DNA of 5,244 nucleotides from an uncultured Curtobacterium sp. GTDB taxonomy: Bacteria; Actinomycetota; Actinomycetes; Actinomycetales; Microbacteriaceae. How positions within the stretch are numbered: the stretch's first letter is position 1; every line of letters begins with the position of its first letter. Positions 5,194 through 5,244 of the stretch are shown here, piece by piece. Both the position numbers and the translations under genes were made by a program. Location: positions 1-5,244 of the forward strand of contig CAJYIG010000144.1 in the NCBI GenBank assembly GCA_913774725.1, in the 5' to 3' direction. The notes below the pieces were generated by a model, which had not been told where the DNA came from, ran no database searches, and was given only the letters and a program-made list of their open reading frames with translations.

Positions 5194-5213
5194 CGACGGT
5201 CAGTCCGCCGTCG
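5194..5213. terminator. Small GC hairpin at the convergent gene ends
   Basis: CGACGG (5194-5199) and CCGTCG (5208-5213) form a perfect 6-bp stem with an 8-base loop, lying 39 bases after the plus-strand stop and spanning the minus-strand stop at 5202-5200. It could slow or end transcription from both sides, but it is partly coding and has no T-run. The rest of 5155-5193 holds only a minor 4-bp stem (TCCG 5180-5183 with CGGA 5188-5191). Confidence 0.3.
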
Positions 5214-5244
5214 CGCCCCGGAACGTCCGGACGGCGACCGGGAT
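5200..5244 (-). CDS. C-terminal 14 codons of a convergent minus-strand gene (partial at right edge)
   Basis: The minus-strand frame from the window edge reads IPVAVRTFRGATAD and ends at a TGA (5202-5200). All 14 codons end in G or C, as expected for a real gene in this genome, and the placement leaves a tidy 45-base convergent gap after the plus-strand stop at 5154. The fragment is too short to assign to a family. A chance open frame of this length is possible. Confidence 0.5.
   Translation of the reverse strand: MPVAVRTFRGATAD

Overview
The window is a stretch of very GC-rich DNA with strong G/C preference at codon third positions, ATGA/GTGA stop-start overlaps and TANNNT-type promoters sitting almost on top of start codons. 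Together these suggest a high-GC actinobacterium. The style of the proteins fits Micrococcales/Microbacteriaceae (a Curtobacterium-like organism is my guess, not a demonstrated identification). There is no sign of transposase, integrase, CRISPR array, tRNA or rRNA.

Layout from left to right. (1) Positions 1-100 hold the edge of a neighbouring gene, probably the C-terminal tail of a plus-strand membrane protein, and a hairpin right after the stop of the next gene. (2) Positions 2188 down to 70 (minus strand) form a three-gene, translationally coupled operon: a DPM1-like family 2 glycosyltransferase (245 aa), a small DUF2304 membrane/coiled-coil protein (122 aa) and a second, rhamnosyltransferase-like family 2 glycosyltransferase (339 aa). 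Each downstream start codon overlaps the upstream stop by 4 bases. The operon appears to start from a leaderless-type promoter at 2196-2201. (3) The 107-base gap at 2189-2295 holds that promoter, a 9-bp tandem repeat with four perfect copies, and a perfect 9-bp hairpin that probably terminates the next operon. (4) Positions 3603 down to 2296 (minus) encode a 435-aa polytopic membrane protein of the O-antigen ligase/polymerase (WaaL/Wzy_C-like) class. (5) A 93-base divergent intergenic region separates it from (6), a plus-strand 485-aa polytopic membrane protein at 3697-5154 with GT-C-like features. (7) From 5244 down to 5200 lies the last 14 codons of a convergent minus-strand gene.

Functional reading (inference): the five complete genes look like part of a cell-envelope glycopolymer locus. 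The DPM1-like enzyme would load a sugar onto a polyprenyl phosphate carrier. DUF2304 may act as its membrane partner. The second GT2 would extend a glycan using a nucleotide-sugar. The WaaL/Wzy-like protein would polymerise or transfer the lipid-linked glycan outside the membrane, and the GT-C-like protein could use a polyprenyl-linked sugar as donor there. No gene in the window identifies the sugar or the final polymer, and I see no clear evidence of a wholly new type of system. The least understood components are DUF2304 and the GT-C-like protein.
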